Shown here piece after piece: positions 1 through 8,642 of a DNA stretch of 64,000 nt (position 1 is its first letter; every line of letters begins with the position of its first letter). Position numbers and translations under genes: made by a program. Where the stretch lies: NCBI RefSeq assembly GCF_003634105.1, contig NZ_RBIQ01000008.1, positions 558,001 through 622,000 on the forward strand, in the 5' to 3' direction. The stretch is from Maribacter vaceletii (GTDB taxonomy: Bacteria > Bacteroidota > Bacteroidia > Flavobacteriales > Flavobacteriaceae). Under the pieces are notes generated by a model, which saw only the letters and a list, made by a program, of their open reading frames with translations, ran no database searches and was not told the DNA's origin.

Positions 1-470
1 GTAAAACTACGGCTATGATTATTAACACCATACAAAAACTACTGTGTAAGGCAGAAGGAGATGCACCAAGAGCAATTAGTATAGTAGAAAATAAAAAAGA
101 AGCGCAAGAGTTACATTCTAAATTTTTAGAATTTACAAAATATACAGACCTTAGAGTGTATATGGGGTATGAAGAACTACATATAGATATTCAAAAATCT
201 GAAATCTATATGGGGATTGACATACTCATTAGCACACCAAAAAACCTTCAGAAATTATTTTTAACTAATGGTGTTAGTATATCACAATTAAAAATATTTT
301 TTGTTGATGATGCTGATTTCTTAATACAGCGTAAAGAAATTACTTCTTTAACAACAACATCAGAAAGTATAAAAAAATGCCAGTATGTAATACTAGCAGA
401 AAAATTAAATCCAAAGTTAGATCGTTTAAAAGATTATTTTATGACTAATTCTACAGTCATAAAAATCTAA
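1..470 (+). CDS. DEAD-box helicase-like protein, RecA domain 1 only (5' partial)
   Basis: The frame is open from the left edge, so the start lies outside the window. The first complete codons read Lys-Thr-Thr-Ala, which fits the end of a P-loop (GKTTA). A motif Ib-like TPKN and a motif II-like VDDAD (bases 303-317) follow, in the order expected for the first RecA domain of DEAD-box RNA helicases. The protein stops about 50 residues after motif II. There is no SAT motif III and no second helicase domain, so it cannot be a complete helicase as read. It may be one of the short single-domain helicase-like proteins or a decayed gene. The class is fairly clear, the function is not. Confidence 0.65.
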   Translation, partial: KTTAMIINTIQKLLCKAEGDAPRAISIVENKKEAQELHSKFLEFTKYTDLRVYMGYEELHIDIQKSEIYMGIDILISTPKNLQKLFLTNGVSISQLKIFFVDDADFLIQRKEITSLTTTSESIKKCQYVILAEKLNPKLDRLKDYFMTNSTVIKI

Positions 471-548
471 AAAAACTTAGTATAATAAATCTGTTATTAC
501 TATTGGTTATTTGTACTTTTACCTTTTATGCTATATTAACAAAATGTC

Positions 549-1667
549 ATGATAATCTTAAAAGAAGCTACAACTAAAGGAGATTTAAAGAAATTTGTAA
601 AATTTCCTTTTAGCATTTACAAAGATTGCAAACAATGGGTTCCTCCTATAATTAATGACGAACTAGATAGTTTTAACAAAGATAAAAACCCAGCTTTTAA
701 AGATGCAGAAGCTCGTTTTTTTCTTGCTTATAGAGGTACTACAATAGTAGGTCGTATAGCTGCCATTGTAAACTGGATTGAGATAAAACAGCAGCGAATA
801 AAAAAAATGCGTTTTGGCTGGTTCGATTTTGTGGATGATACGGAAGTCTCTGAAATTCTTTTAAATAAAGTAAAAGAAATAGGTCAAGAACATAAGTTAG
901 AATATATGGAAGGCCCTGTAGGATTTTCTAATTTAGATAAAGTTGGTGTTTTAATTGAAGGGTTTTCTGAAATGGGAACCATGATAACTTGGTATAACCA
1001 TGCCTACTACCAAGAGCATTATGAACGGTTAGGATTTGTAAAAGAAAAAGAATACATGGAAAATCGTTTTCCTTTTTCTAATGCAGACCCAAAGTTTTTT
1101 ACAAAAGTGGATTCGCTAGTACAAACTAGATATGGTGTTAAACCTTTAAGTTTTACTAAAACAGAAGAGGTTATGCCTATGGCAGACAAAATGTTTGATT
1201 TATTTAACGAAACCTATTCACAGTTATCTTCCTTTGTTCCTATTACAGAAATTCAAAAAGCATATTTTAAAAAGAAATATATAAGTTTTATAAATCCAGA
1301 GTATATCAAATTTATTTTAGATAAAGAGGATAAACTAATAGCTTTTGGTATTGTTATGCCTTCTTTTTCTGAAGCGCTACAAAAAGCAAAAGGTAAATTA
1401 TTTCCTTTTGGCTTTTATCACTTATTAAAAGCCAAAAAACATAGTAAAGATGTAATTTTTTATTTAATTGGTGTACTACCCGAATATCAAAACAAAGGTG
1501 TTACTGCAGTTATGTTTAATCAATACCACAAGACTTTTAGTGAAAAAGGAATTGTTAATTGTATACGAACCCCAGAATTGGAGGACAATGTTGCCATAAA
1601 ACAAATATGGAAACATTTTAAACCAGAAATTTACAAACGAAGAAGAACCTACAAAAAGAACTTATAA
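549..1667 (+). CDS. GNAT-type acyltransferase-like protein
   Basis: This is a 372-residue soluble protein with no signal peptide. The C-terminal part contains FYLIGVLPEYQNKGVTAVMF, which resembles the acetyl-CoA-binding motif A (Q/R-x-x-G-x-G/A) of GNAT acyltransferases. The N-terminal half has GPVGFSN and acidic loops but no motif I can name. At 372 residues it is about twice the length of a single GNAT domain, so a tandem or extended GNAT fold is likely. The ATG at 549 is used because the upstream ATG at 544 meets a stop after one codon. A strong hairpin terminator follows. The substrate cannot be predicted. Confidence 0.6.
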   Translation: MIILKEATTKGDLKKFVKFPFSIYKDCKQWVPPIINDELDSFNKDKNPAFKDAEARFFLAYRGTTIVGRIAAIVNWIEIKQQRIKKMRFGWFDFVDDTEVSEILLNKVKEIGQEHKLEYMEGPVGFSNLDKVGVLIEGFSEMGTMITWYNHAYYQEHYERLGFVKEKEYMENRFPFSNADPKFFTKVDSLVQTRYGVKPLSFTKTEEVMPMADKMFDLFNETYSQLSSFVPITEIQKAYFKKKYISFINPEYIKFILDKEDKLIAFGIVMPSFSEALQKAKGKLFPFGFYHLLKAKKHSKDVIFYLIGVLPEYQNKGVTAVMFNQYHKTFSEKGIVNCIRTPELEDNVAIKQIWKHFKPEIYKRRRTYKKNL

Positions 1668-1670
1668 AAC

Positions 1671-1704
1671 AAAAAACCAAACTCTTATCAAGTTTGGTTT
1701 TTTT
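1671..1704. terminator. Intrinsic terminator between convergent genes
   Basis: Thirteen-base arms (1671-1683 and 1691-1703) enclose a 7-base loop. The stem is flanked by A and T runs, so it can stop transcription from both sides: the acyltransferase-like gene on the left and the PLP acyltransferase gene on the right. Confidence 0.85.
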
Positions 1705-1729
1705 GCTTATAATTAATTCTTTATAAAAA

Positions 1730-2989
1730 TTATTCTCCCATAGCTGCAGAAACAGCCGCAGAAAGTCTTTTATACGTTCCATTCTCTAAACGCTCTCTAA
1801 TAGCAGAAAAAGCTACTAAAGTCTCTTCTACATCTTGCAGTGTATGCGTAGCAGTAGGAATTAAACGTAATAATATTAATCCTTTAGGAATTACCGGATA
1901 AACAACTATAGAACAGAAAATTCCATGATTTTCTCTTAAGTCTTTCACCAAAGCCATAGCTTCTGGTATACTACCGTTTAAATATACCGGAGTTACACAA
2001 CTTGTAGTAGTTCCAATATCAAAACCTTTTTCTTTTAAACCAGACTGTAATGCATTAACATTTTCCCAAAGTTTGGCTTTAAGTTCTGGCTGTGTACGCA
2101 ACATATCTAAACGTTTTAATGCTCCTTTTACATAAACCATTGGTAATGATTTAGCAAACATTTGCGAACGCAAATTATATTTCAAGTAATTTATAATTTC
2201 CTGGTCTGCAGCTACAAAAGCTCCTATACTAGCCATAGATTTAGCAAAAGTTGCTAAGTACACATCTATTTGATCTTGTACTCCTTGCTCTTCTCCTGCT
2301 CCTGCTCCTGTTTTTCCTAAGGTTCCAAAACCATGAGCATCATCTACTAATAATCTAAAATTAAATTTTTCCTTTAAAGCTACAATTTCTTTTAATATTC
2401 CTTGCTCACCGCGCATTCCAAAAACACCTTCCGAAATAACTAGAATTCCTCCTCCAGTTTGTTCTGCCATTTTTGTTGCTCTCTCTAAGTTTTTTTCTAA
2501 GCTCTCTGGGTCATTATGTACAAAAGTAAAACGCTTACCCATGTGTAAACGCACACCATCTATAATACATGCATGGCAATCTACATCATAAACGATAATA
2601 TCATCTTTAGTAACCAAAGCGTCTATTACAGACATAAAACCTTGGTATCCAAAATTTAAAAGATAGGAAGCTTCTTTTTGAGAAAAAGCTGCTAGTTCGT
2701 TCTCTAACTGTTCATGAAACTCTGTATGTCCACTCATCATTCTTGCCCCCATAGGGTAAGCTGCACCATGTTCTAGAGCTGCTTCTCCATCTACCTTTTT
2801 TATTTCAGGAAGATTTGCAAGTCCTAAATAATCATTTATACTCCAAGTAATTACATCTTTTCCTTGGAATTTCATCCTATTAGATATTGGACCATCTAAT
2901 TTTGGAAAAACAAAATATCCTTCCGCCTGTGAAGCCCATTTTCCTAAAGGCCCTTTATTCTCAATAATTCTCTCAAATAAGTCTCTCAT
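1730..2989 (-). CDS. alpha-oxoamine synthase (serine palmitoyltransferase / cysteate acyltransferase type)
   Basis: This 419-residue fold-type I PLP enzyme condenses an amino acid with an acyl thioester and releases CO2. The PLP lysine is Lys250 in FAKSMASIGAF, the cofactor-stacking His is near 139 (DCHAC), and DDAHGFG lies at 216-222. The family includes KBL, BioF and serine palmitoyltransferase. No bio genes are nearby. The next upstream gene on the same strand is a cysteine/cysteate synthase-like enzyme. In flavobacteria that make sulfonolipids, an enzyme of this type joins cysteate to a fatty acyl group to make the capnine backbone. I infer that role here; ordinary serine palmitoyltransferase is the main alternative. 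A separate -7 box upstream suggests its own transcript. Confidence 0.75.
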   Translation of the reverse strand: MRDLFERIIENKGPLGKWASQAEGYFVFPKLDGPISNRMKFQGKDVITWSINDYLGLANLPEIKKVDGEAALEHGAAYPMGARMMSGHTEFHEQLENELAAFSQKEASYLLNFGYQGFMSVIDALVTKDDIIVYDVDCHACIIDGVRLHMGKRFTFVHNDPESLEKNLERATKMAEQTGGGILVISEGVFGMRGEQGILKEIVALKEKFNFRLLVDDAHGFGTLGKTGAGAGEEQGVQDQIDVYLATFAKSMASIGAFVAADQEIINYLKYNLRSQMFAKSLPMVYVKGALKRLDMLRTQPELKAKLWENVNALQSGLKEKGFDIGTTTSCVTPVYLNGSIPEAMALVKDLRENHGIFCSIVVYPVIPKGLILLRLIPTATHTLQDVEETLVAFSAIRERLENGTYKRLSAAVSAAMGE

Positions 2990-3011
2990 CGCACTAAGTT
3001 GGTTCTACCTG

Positions 3012-3019
3012 CAAAAATA
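3012..3019 (-). promoter_or_regulatory. -7 box TATTTTTG upstream of the oxoamine synthase
   Basis: On the minus strand this matches the Bacteroidota -7 consensus TAnnTTTG, 22 bases before the start codon. I see no clear TTG at -33. It lies downstream of the terminator of the preceding gene, so the oxoamine synthase can be transcribed alone. Confidence 0.5.
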
Positions 3020-3054
3020 AAGATTTTTACTAAGGTTTCATAAAATATTAGAAA

Positions 3055-3086
3055 ACAAAAAACAGCAACCTAAAAGTTGCTGCTTT
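3055..3086 (-). terminator. Intrinsic terminator of the cysteine/cysteate synthase-like gene
   Basis: On the minus strand CAGCAAC and GTTGCTG (3082-3076 and 3069-3063) form a stem with a 6-base loop, followed by a T-rich run. It separates two PLP-enzyme genes that otherwise look like an operon. Confidence 0.7.
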
Positions 3087-3107
3087 TATATAATTTAAAA
3101 TTTCTTG

Positions 3108-4148
3108 TTATTTAATAAATTGTATTTCTTGTGGTTGTTCTTCAGCCTGCTTGTTTAAAAAGCCTTGTGCTTCCATCCACTGGTCGCTATATACCTTACT
3201 CATATAACGCGATCCATGATCAGGAAAAATTACAACAACATTACTATCTTTTGTAAATTCTCCTTCTTCACTTAACTGTTTTACAGCTTGCATTACAGCT
3301 CCACTAGTATAGCCAACAAATAAACCGTCTGTTTTAGCTATAGTTCTAGCCATATGTGCACTTTCTTCATCAGTAACTTTAATAAACTTGTCTATTACCG
3401 AAAAATCTGTAGCAGTAGGAATTAAGTTTTTTCCTAACCCTTCTATCCTATAGGGGTAAATTTCTTCTTGATCTATCTTTCCTGTTTCATGATAACTTTT
3501 TAAAACAGAACCATAAGCATCTACTCCAATAACTTTTACATTAGGGTTTTGCTCTTTTATATATTTTCCAGTTCCAGAAATTGTACCTCCAGTTCCACTA
3601 CAAACTACTAAATGGGTAATATTTCCATTTGTTTGATCCCAAATTTCTGGACCAGTAGATTTATAATGTGCATCTGCGTTTAGTTGATTAAAATATTGAT
3701 TAATATATACAGAATCCTTTGTTTCTTTATGTATCTTTTTTGCAACTTCATAATAAGAACGTGGGTCGTCTGCGCTAACATGAGCAGGACAAACATAAAC
3801 TATTGCTCCCATTGCTCTTAGCATATCTATCTTATCTGGAGAAGATTTAGAACTAACTGCCAATATGCATTTGTATCCTTTTATGATACTAACCATAGCA
3901 ATACTAAATCCTGTATTACCAGAGGTTGTTTCTACTATTGTACTTCCTTTTTTTAATATACCTTTACGTTCTGCTTCTTCAATTATATGATTAGCTATAC
4001 GGTCTTTAGAAGAATGTCCTGGATTAAAAGCCTCCACTTTAGCGTAAAAATTACCTGTAAAGTCTTTAGCTACTTTATTAAGCTTAACAAGGGGGGTATT
4101 TCCTACTAACTCTAGGATATTATTATAAGCATTTATCTTATTTTCCAT
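3108..4148 (-). CDS. PLP-dependent cysteine synthase family protein, possible cysteate synthase
   Basis: This 346-residue fold-type II PLP enzyme has the cofactor lysine at Lys48 (GHSSKDRI), the phosphate/substrate loop TSGNTG at 75-80 and a [10 protein letters not shown] glycine loop. The middle ([21 protein letters not shown]) is closer to cystathionine beta-synthase and phosphoserine-using enzymes than to CysK. There is no CBS pair or heme domain. The neighbouring oxoamine synthase suggests that it makes cysteate from O-phosphoserine and sulfite for sulfonolipid synthesis. That is inference: cysteine synthase or cystathionine beta-synthase activity would give the same motifs. A 12-base palindrome lies just before the start. 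Confidence 0.7.
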   Translation of the reverse strand: MENKINAYNNILELVGNTPLVKLNKVAKDFTGNFYAKVEAFNPGHSSKDRIANHIIEEAERKGILKKGSTIVETTSGNTGFSIAMVSIIKGYKCILAVSSKSSPDKIDMLRAMGAIVYVCPAHVSADDPRSYYEVAKKIHKETKDSVYINQYFNQLNADAHYKSTGPEIWDQTNGNITHLVVCSGTGGTISGTGKYIKEQNPNVKVIGVDAYGSVLKSYHETGKIDQEEIYPYRIEGLGKNLIPTATDFSVIDKFIKVTDEESAHMARTIAKTDGLFVGYTSGAVMQAVKQLSEEGEFTKDSNVVVIFPDHGSRYMSKVYSDQWMEAQGFLNKQAEEQPQEIQFIK

Positions 4149-4161
4149 AAAATGGTTTCTA

Positions 4162-4173
4162 AGTTCATGAACT
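4162..4173. promoter_or_regulatory. 12-bp palindrome AGTTCATGAACT in the leader
   Basis: This perfect palindrome lies between a -7 box and the start codon of the cysteine/cysteate synthase-like gene, a position where a repressor could act. No regulator is identified. Confidence 0.3.
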
Positions 4174-4206
4174 AATCAAAGTATCTTTTTGACAAAAATT
4201 CAGGTA

Positions 4207-4214
4207 CAAAATTA
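4207..4214 (-). promoter_or_regulatory. -7 box TAATTTTG before the cysteine/cysteate synthase-like gene
   Basis: This is an exact TAnnTTTG match on the minus strand, adjoining the stop codon of the upstream peptidase gene. It predicts a leader of about 50 bases. No TTG is seen at the usual -33 distance. Confidence 0.45.
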
Positions 4215-6287
4215 CTATTTTTTTTGACTTTTTGGTGTTTTCCCTTCTAAATCTAACATAAATGCATATTCTTGGGCTACTTCTTTTAGCGCTTCAAACC
4301 TTCCTGAAGCTCCACCATGACCAGCATCCATATTAATTTGAAAAATTAAAATATTAGAATCTGTTTTTAACTCTCTAAGCTTTGCTACCCACTTTGCGGG
4401 CTCAAAATACTGCACTTGCGAGTCATGCAACCCTGTTGTAACTAAAATATTAGGATATTCTTGCTTTGCAATATTATCATAAGGAGAATAGTCTTTCATA
4501 TAATCGTAATACTGTTTATCATTTGGGTTTCCCCATTCATCATATTCCCCAGTTGTTAAAGGTATAGAATCGTCTAACATGGTTGTAACCACATCTACAA
4601 ATGGTACGGATGCAATTATACCATTATATAATTCTGGAGCCATATTCATGACCACCCCCATTAATAAACCTCCTGCAGAACCTCCCATTGCATATAAATG
4701 ATTCTTACTTGTATATTTATTTTCTATTAAGTATTTAGAACAATCTATAAAATCTGTAAAAGTATTTTTCTTTTTAAGAAGCTTTCCATCTTCATACCAT
4801 TGTCTTCCTAAATATTCCCCACCTCTTATATGCGCAATTGCGAATATAAATCCACGATCCAATAAACTTAAACGTATACTAGAAAAATAAGGATCTATAG
4901 TAGACCCATAAGAACCATAAGCATATTGTAAAACAGGAGTTTCTTCATTTATATTGGTGTCTTTATGATATACTATAGACATAGGCACTTTTACCCCGTC
5001 TCTTGCTGTAGCCCAAATTCTTTTAGAACTGTAATTCTCTTTAGAAAATTTACCTCCTAGAACTTCTTGTTCCTTTTGTACAAATTCTTCCTTGGTATCC
5101 ATATTAAAATCTATAACTGAACTTGGTGTTGTCATAGAATTATACCCATATCTTAAAATAGAAGTATCATAATCTGGGTTTGTGCCTATATAAGAAGTAT
5201 AGGTTTCATCATTAAAAGGTAAATAATAACTATTTGTATTATCCCATCTAATAATTTTTATCGCATTTAATCCATTTTCCCTTTCAGATAAAACATAATA
5301 ATCTTTAAAAATATCCACATCTTCTAAAAGCACTTCTTTTCTATGCGGTATAAATTCTTGCCAATACTCATGAGAAGTTTCTCCTTCTTTAACTTTCATA
5401 AGTTTAAAATTGGTTGCCTGGTCTTTATTGGTTAAAATATAAAAACAATCCTCATAATGAGAAATTGAATATTCTAAACCTCTAACTCTTGGTGAAAAAA
5501 CTACAAAATCTCCTTCTGGAGTATCTGCATTTAAGATTCGCATCTCGGTGGTTAAAGTACTATACGAGATTATTACAATATATTTTTTAGATTTAGTCTT
5601 GTAAACACCAGCGCCAAAAGTGTCGTCCTTTTCATGAAAAACTAAAATATCTTCTTTTTCCTCTGTATTAAAAGTATGTTTATACACCTTATCGGAGCGT
5701 AATGTAACACTGTCCTTCTTAGTATAAAAAAAAGTTTTATTGTCATTTGCCCAAACTGCTCCTCCAGTTGTGTCTTCTATTTTATCTGTATAAACTTCCC
5801 CTGTTACAAGGTTTTTAATTTGTAATGTATATTGCCTTCTAGAAACAGTATCTACTCCAAAAACAGCCAAAGTATTATCTGGACTTATAGATATTCCTCC
5901 AATTTTAAAATATTCATGTCCTTTAGCCATTTCATTGCCATTGAACATTATTTCTTCTGGAGCCTTTAATGTCTCTTTATGACGAGAAAATATAGGGTAC
6001 TCTTTTCCTTTTTCAAATCTAGTTACATACCAGTAGCCGTTTTTCTTGTATGGCACAGAAGAATCGTCTTCTTTTATTCTGCCCTTCATTTCTAAAAAGA
6101 GTTCTTCTTGAAAATCTTTTGTATGTGCAGTTAAAGAGTCATAATAAGAATTTTCATCGTTTAAATAATTTATAACTTCTTTATTCTCCTTATCATTTAA
6201 CCAATAGTAATTATCTACCCTAACATCATTATGTTTAACCAATTCTTTAGGTATTTTTTTTACTACTGGAATATTAACTTTAGTCAT
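4215..6287 (-). CDS. ptrB: Oligopeptidase B (prolyl oligopeptidase family S9A)
   Basis: This 690-residue serine peptidase cuts short peptides after basic residues. The N-terminal ~400 residues form the beta-propeller that restricts access to small peptides. The C-terminal alpha/beta-hydrolase carries the triad Ser537 (GGSAGG), Asp622 (GLHDSQ) and His657 (DAGHGG). The motif HIRGGEYLGRQWYEDGK is typical of oligopeptidase B rather than prolyl oligopeptidase. There is no signal peptide, so it should be cytoplasmic. The length matches the family. It stands alone, with a TACTTTTG -7 box on the minus strand at 6319-6326. Confidence 0.92.
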   Translation of the reverse strand: MTKVNIPVVKKIPKELVKHNDVRVDNYYWLNDKENKEVINYLNDENSYYDSLTAHTKDFQEELFLEMKGRIKEDDSSVPYKKNGYWYVTRFEKGKEYPIFSRHKETLKAPEEIMFNGNEMAKGHEYFKIGGISISPDNTLAVFGVDTVSRRQYTLQIKNLVTGEVYTDKIEDTTGGAVWANDNKTFFYTKKDSVTLRSDKVYKHTFNTEEKEDILVFHEKDDTFGAGVYKTKSKKYIVIISYSTLTTEMRILNADTPEGDFVVFSPRVRGLEYSISHYEDCFYILTNKDQATNFKLMKVKEGETSHEYWQEFIPHRKEVLLEDVDIFKDYYVLSERENGLNAIKIIRWDNTNSYYLPFNDETYTSYIGTNPDYDTSILRYGYNSMTTPSSVIDFNMDTKEEFVQKEQEVLGGKFSKENYSSKRIWATARDGVKVPMSIVYHKDTNINEETPVLQYAYGSYGSTIDPYFSSIRLSLLDRGFIFAIAHIRGGEYLGRQWYEDGKLLKKKNTFTDFIDCSKYLIENKYTSKNHLYAMGGSAGGLLMGVVMNMAPELYNGIIASVPFVDVVTTMLDDSIPLTTGEYDEWGNPNDKQYYDYMKDYSPYDNIAKQEYPNILVTTGLHDSQVQYFEPAKWVAKLRELKTDSNILIFQINMDAGHGGASGRFEALKEVAQEYAFMLDLEGKTPKSQKK

Positions 6288-6318
6288 GCGTATCTATTTC
6301 ATTTTAAAAAGAAAGATG

Positions 6319-6326
6319 CAAAAGTA
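6319..6326 (-). promoter_or_regulatory. -7 box TACTTTTG of ptrB
   Basis: This is an exact TAnnTTTG match on the minus strand, 32 bases before the ptrB start. No convincing -33 TTG is present. Confidence 0.45.
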
Positions 6327-6391
6327 ATACTATTTAAAAATCTAATTTCTTATACATTTCTTAAATAAAATTATAAATCCAATCATTTTAG

Positions 6392-6399
6392 TAATTTTG
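6392..6399 (+). promoter_or_regulatory. -7 box TAATTTTG of the ybaB-like gene
   Basis: This is an exact TAnnTTTG match. Transcription would start near 6405, downstream of the TTG codon at 6397, so translation must begin at the ATG at 6427. Confidence 0.55.
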
Positions 6400-6426
6400 A
6401 AGTTATTAACAATAAAAACAAATTAC

Positions 6427-6753
6427 ATGTTTGGAGATATGATGGGAATGATGGGTAAATTAAAAGAAACCCAAGCTAAAGTAGAAGCCACAAAAAAAAG
6501 ATTAGATACTGTAACCCTACAAGAAAGTTCATCAGATAACTTATTAAATGTTACTATTACTGCTAACAGAGTCCTTAAAGAGGTTACTATAGACGATAGT
6601 CTATTGAAAGATAAAGAGCAACTAGAAGACTATCTTATACTTACTATTAATAGTGCAATTGCTAAAGCAACCCAAGTAAATGAAACGGAACTTGCTGCTG
6701 TTGCCAAAGATGGTATGCCCAATATTCCGGGAATGGATTCGTTATTTAAATAA
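6427..6753 (+). CDS. YbaB/EbfC family nucleoid-associated protein
   Basis: This 108-residue protein has the family opening [12 protein letters not shown] followed by a helix ([14 protein letters not shown]), a beta sheet and a C-terminal [12 protein letters not shown]. Members form dimers that bind DNA. The start is set at 6427 rather than the in-frame TTG at 6397, because a -7 promoter box overlaps the TTG and family members begin with MFGDM. It is usually found beside dnaX or recR, but here it stands next to a thioredoxin-like gene. Confidence 0.9.
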   Translation: MFGDMMGMMGKLKETQAKVEATKKRLDTVTLQESSSDNLLNVTITANRVLKEVTIDDSLLKDKEQLEDYLILTINSAIAKATQVNETELAAVAKDGMPNIPGMDSLFK

Positions 6754-6793
6754 AATGGCAAGTTTTTTGTATTAAACTTTAAAAAGATAGAAT

Positions 6794-7246
6794 ATGAAGC
6801 GTTTTTTATTTTTATTATTATTTCCTGTTATACTAAGTGCCCAGTCTACCATAGAGGCTACTTCAGATACAAAATGGCTAACTAATTATGATAAGGCTAT
6901 AAAAAAATCTAAAAAAGAAGATAAAAATGTATTGATATATTTTACAGGCAGCGATTGGTGCCCACCGTGTAAAATGCTAAAAAGTGATTTGTTTGAAACT
7001 TCGGAATTTAAAACCTTAGCAGACAATTATATATTATTGTATATAGATATGCCAAGAAATCAGGATTTATTATCTAAAGAACAATATAGCCACAACAAAA
7101 GTTTATTACCTAAGCTTAATAAAAAAGGCGTTTTTCCTTTACTTAAAATTATTGATTCTAAAGGAGATGTTTTAGATGAGTATTCTGGTTATGCTATGAA
7201 TGGAGAAGTAAAATACCATTTAGATTTATTAAAAAACAACCTCTAA
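6794..7246 (+). CDS. Exported thioredoxin-like protein (WCPPC)
   Basis: This 150-residue protein has a signal peptide ending LSAQ, so Gln is the likely mature N-terminus. A thioredoxin-fold domain follows with the active site WCPPC near residues 56-60 (GSDWCPPCKML). It resembles periplasmic thioredoxin_7/DsbD-gamma-like proteins that reduce or isomerise disulfides in the envelope. A strong terminator follows. The partner protein is unknown. Confidence 0.85.
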   Translation: MKRFLFLLLFPVILSAQSTIEATSDTKWLTNYDKAIKKSKKEDKNVLIYFTGSDWCPPCKMLKSDLFETSEFKTLADNYILLYIDMPRNQDLLSKEQYSHNKSLLPKLNKKGVFPLLKIIDSKGDVLDEYSGYAMNGEVKYHLDLLKNNL

Positions 7247-7262
7247 CAAAACGATATAAAAT

Positions 7263-7299
7263 AAAAAAAGAGCCTTCCTTTCGGAGGCTCTTTTTTTTT
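7263..7299. terminator. Bidirectional intrinsic terminator
   Basis: A GC-rich stem (GAGCC/GGCTC core with one bulge and a TTTC loop) is flanked by an A7 run on the left and a T9 run on the right. It serves both the thioredoxin-like gene and the convergent ompA-like gene. Confidence 0.9.
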
Positions 7300-7315
7300 G
7301 GTTGGTTACTAAAAT

Positions 7316-8416
7316 TTAGTTGTTAATCAATCTAAATTCAGTTCTTCTGTTTACAGCGTGCTCTCTTTCTGTACAAGAAACACCCTCTTTACATCTGTTC
7401 TTAGTTTTAGTTTCACCGTAACCGTTAGCTACTAATAAACTAGAATTAATTCCTTTAGAAATTAAGTAATCTGCAACCGCTTTAGCTCTTCTTTCTGAAA
7501 GGTCTTTGTTAGATGACGCTGTACCTCTTACATCTGTATGAGAAGCTAACTCTACCTTAACACCTGGGTTTTGAGCTAAAACTGGCATTAAACGATTATC
7601 AATAATACTTTTTGCTGCTGAAGTTAAAGTTGCACTACCTAAGTTCCAGCTTATTGGTAAAGCTTGATATTCAACTAAAGAACACTCCACTTCTTTCCAA
7701 GTAGTTAAACCACCTTTTTGTTTTAAAACCTCTTTAGAAACAGTTTTTGTAACAGCAGGAACAGTTTCTTCAGATGTAAATGCATCTTTATCTAAAACTG
7801 TTTTAGTAATAGTCTTGTATTCTGCAGGAATAACTTCTTCTACTACTTTAGCAGGAGAAATAAGAACTCTTTTAGTATAACTTGCATTTTTAGAACCAAT
7901 AGGTGTTTTAGACACAGAAGCATCTGCTCCTAAAACTTGCGTATCTATAGTTGTAAATTCAGCAGGATATCCTTTGTAACACCAGTATCTACAATCATCT
8001 GGATTACCAGAAGCACAATCAGGTGCAGAAGCTCCTAATTCCCATTGCGCATATGCTGGCTTAATTTCAATAGTTTCAGAAGATGGTCTAAAAGTAGCAG
8101 GTGTAATTCTTAAAGTATTACCTCCTTCTTTAGAAACATAAGAAACAGTTTCTGTTCCCCATTTTTCTGGAACTACTGTTAATTTTTTTCCAGCAGCTTT
8201 AACTTCTACTCTTTCTGTAACTGTTTTAAAAGTTGCAGGAACAGTTTTTAAAACCTTATAAGCCGGTTTAACTGTTAAAGTAACAGTCTCATTTACATAA
8301 ACATCTGGAGTTGTACAACGAACGTAGCACTTTCCAGGTTCTGGATTTGCAGGTAAATCTTGTGCCATAGACACAGATGCAGTCATAACTGCAAAAAGAA
8401 ATAAAATTTTTTTCAT
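7316..8416 (-). CDS. OmpA family protein with repeated PA-Y/F-x-T modules
   Basis: This 366-residue protein has a signal peptide ending SMAQ. The mature N-terminal region contains several repeats around VPAxF/YKT-V (TVPATFKTVTE, VIPAEYKTITK, TVPAVTKTVSK) and two cysteine clusters (CYVRC; CASGNPDDCRYWC). The C-terminal ~110 residues are a peptidoglycan-binding OmpA domain with SHTDVRGTASSN and LSERRAKAV. It should sit in the outer membrane or periplasm and bind the wall. The repeat region has no porin strands that I can recognise, so it may be an envelope linker rather than a barrel. Confidence 0.85.
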   Translation of the reverse strand: MKKILFLFAVMTASVSMAQDLPANPEPGKCYVRCTTPDVYVNETVTLTVKPAYKVLKTVPATFKTVTERVEVKAAGKKLTVVPEKWGTETVSYVSKEGGNTLRITPATFRPSSETIEIKPAYAQWELGASAPDCASGNPDDCRYWCYKGYPAEFTTIDTQVLGADASVSKTPIGSKNASYTKRVLISPAKVVEEVIPAEYKTITKTVLDKDAFTSEETVPAVTKTVSKEVLKQKGGLTTWKEVECSLVEYQALPISWNLGSATLTSAAKSIIDNRLMPVLAQNPGVKVELASHTDVRGTASSNKDLSERRAKAVADYLISKGINSSLLVANGYGETKTKNRCKEGVSCTEREHAVNRRTEFRLINN

Positions 8417-8642
8417 AATGGTAATAGTGTTTATTAATGTTAAAATATATAGTTGCCGCTAATTTAACTTTTAGAAGAAAAAATACCGACAACTAAAGGC
8501 TAAAATAGTATTTTAATAGACAAAATCACAAAAATCATCGATGAAATACATTTTTTGTTTAGAAAAAATTAACTTTTAATCCTAATAATGTCTTTTTGAA
8601 AGTGAAGAAAAATTATATAACTTTAATTGACTAAATTTAACA

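Noticed and set aside
6397-6426. TTG start giving ten extra residues to the YbaB protein
   Set aside because: A -7 box overlaps the TTG, and family members begin MFGDM at 6427.
8289-8492. Frame overlapping the start of the ompA-like gene
   Set aside because: It lies mostly inside the signal-peptide end and upstream region of a clear gene on the same strand in another frame.
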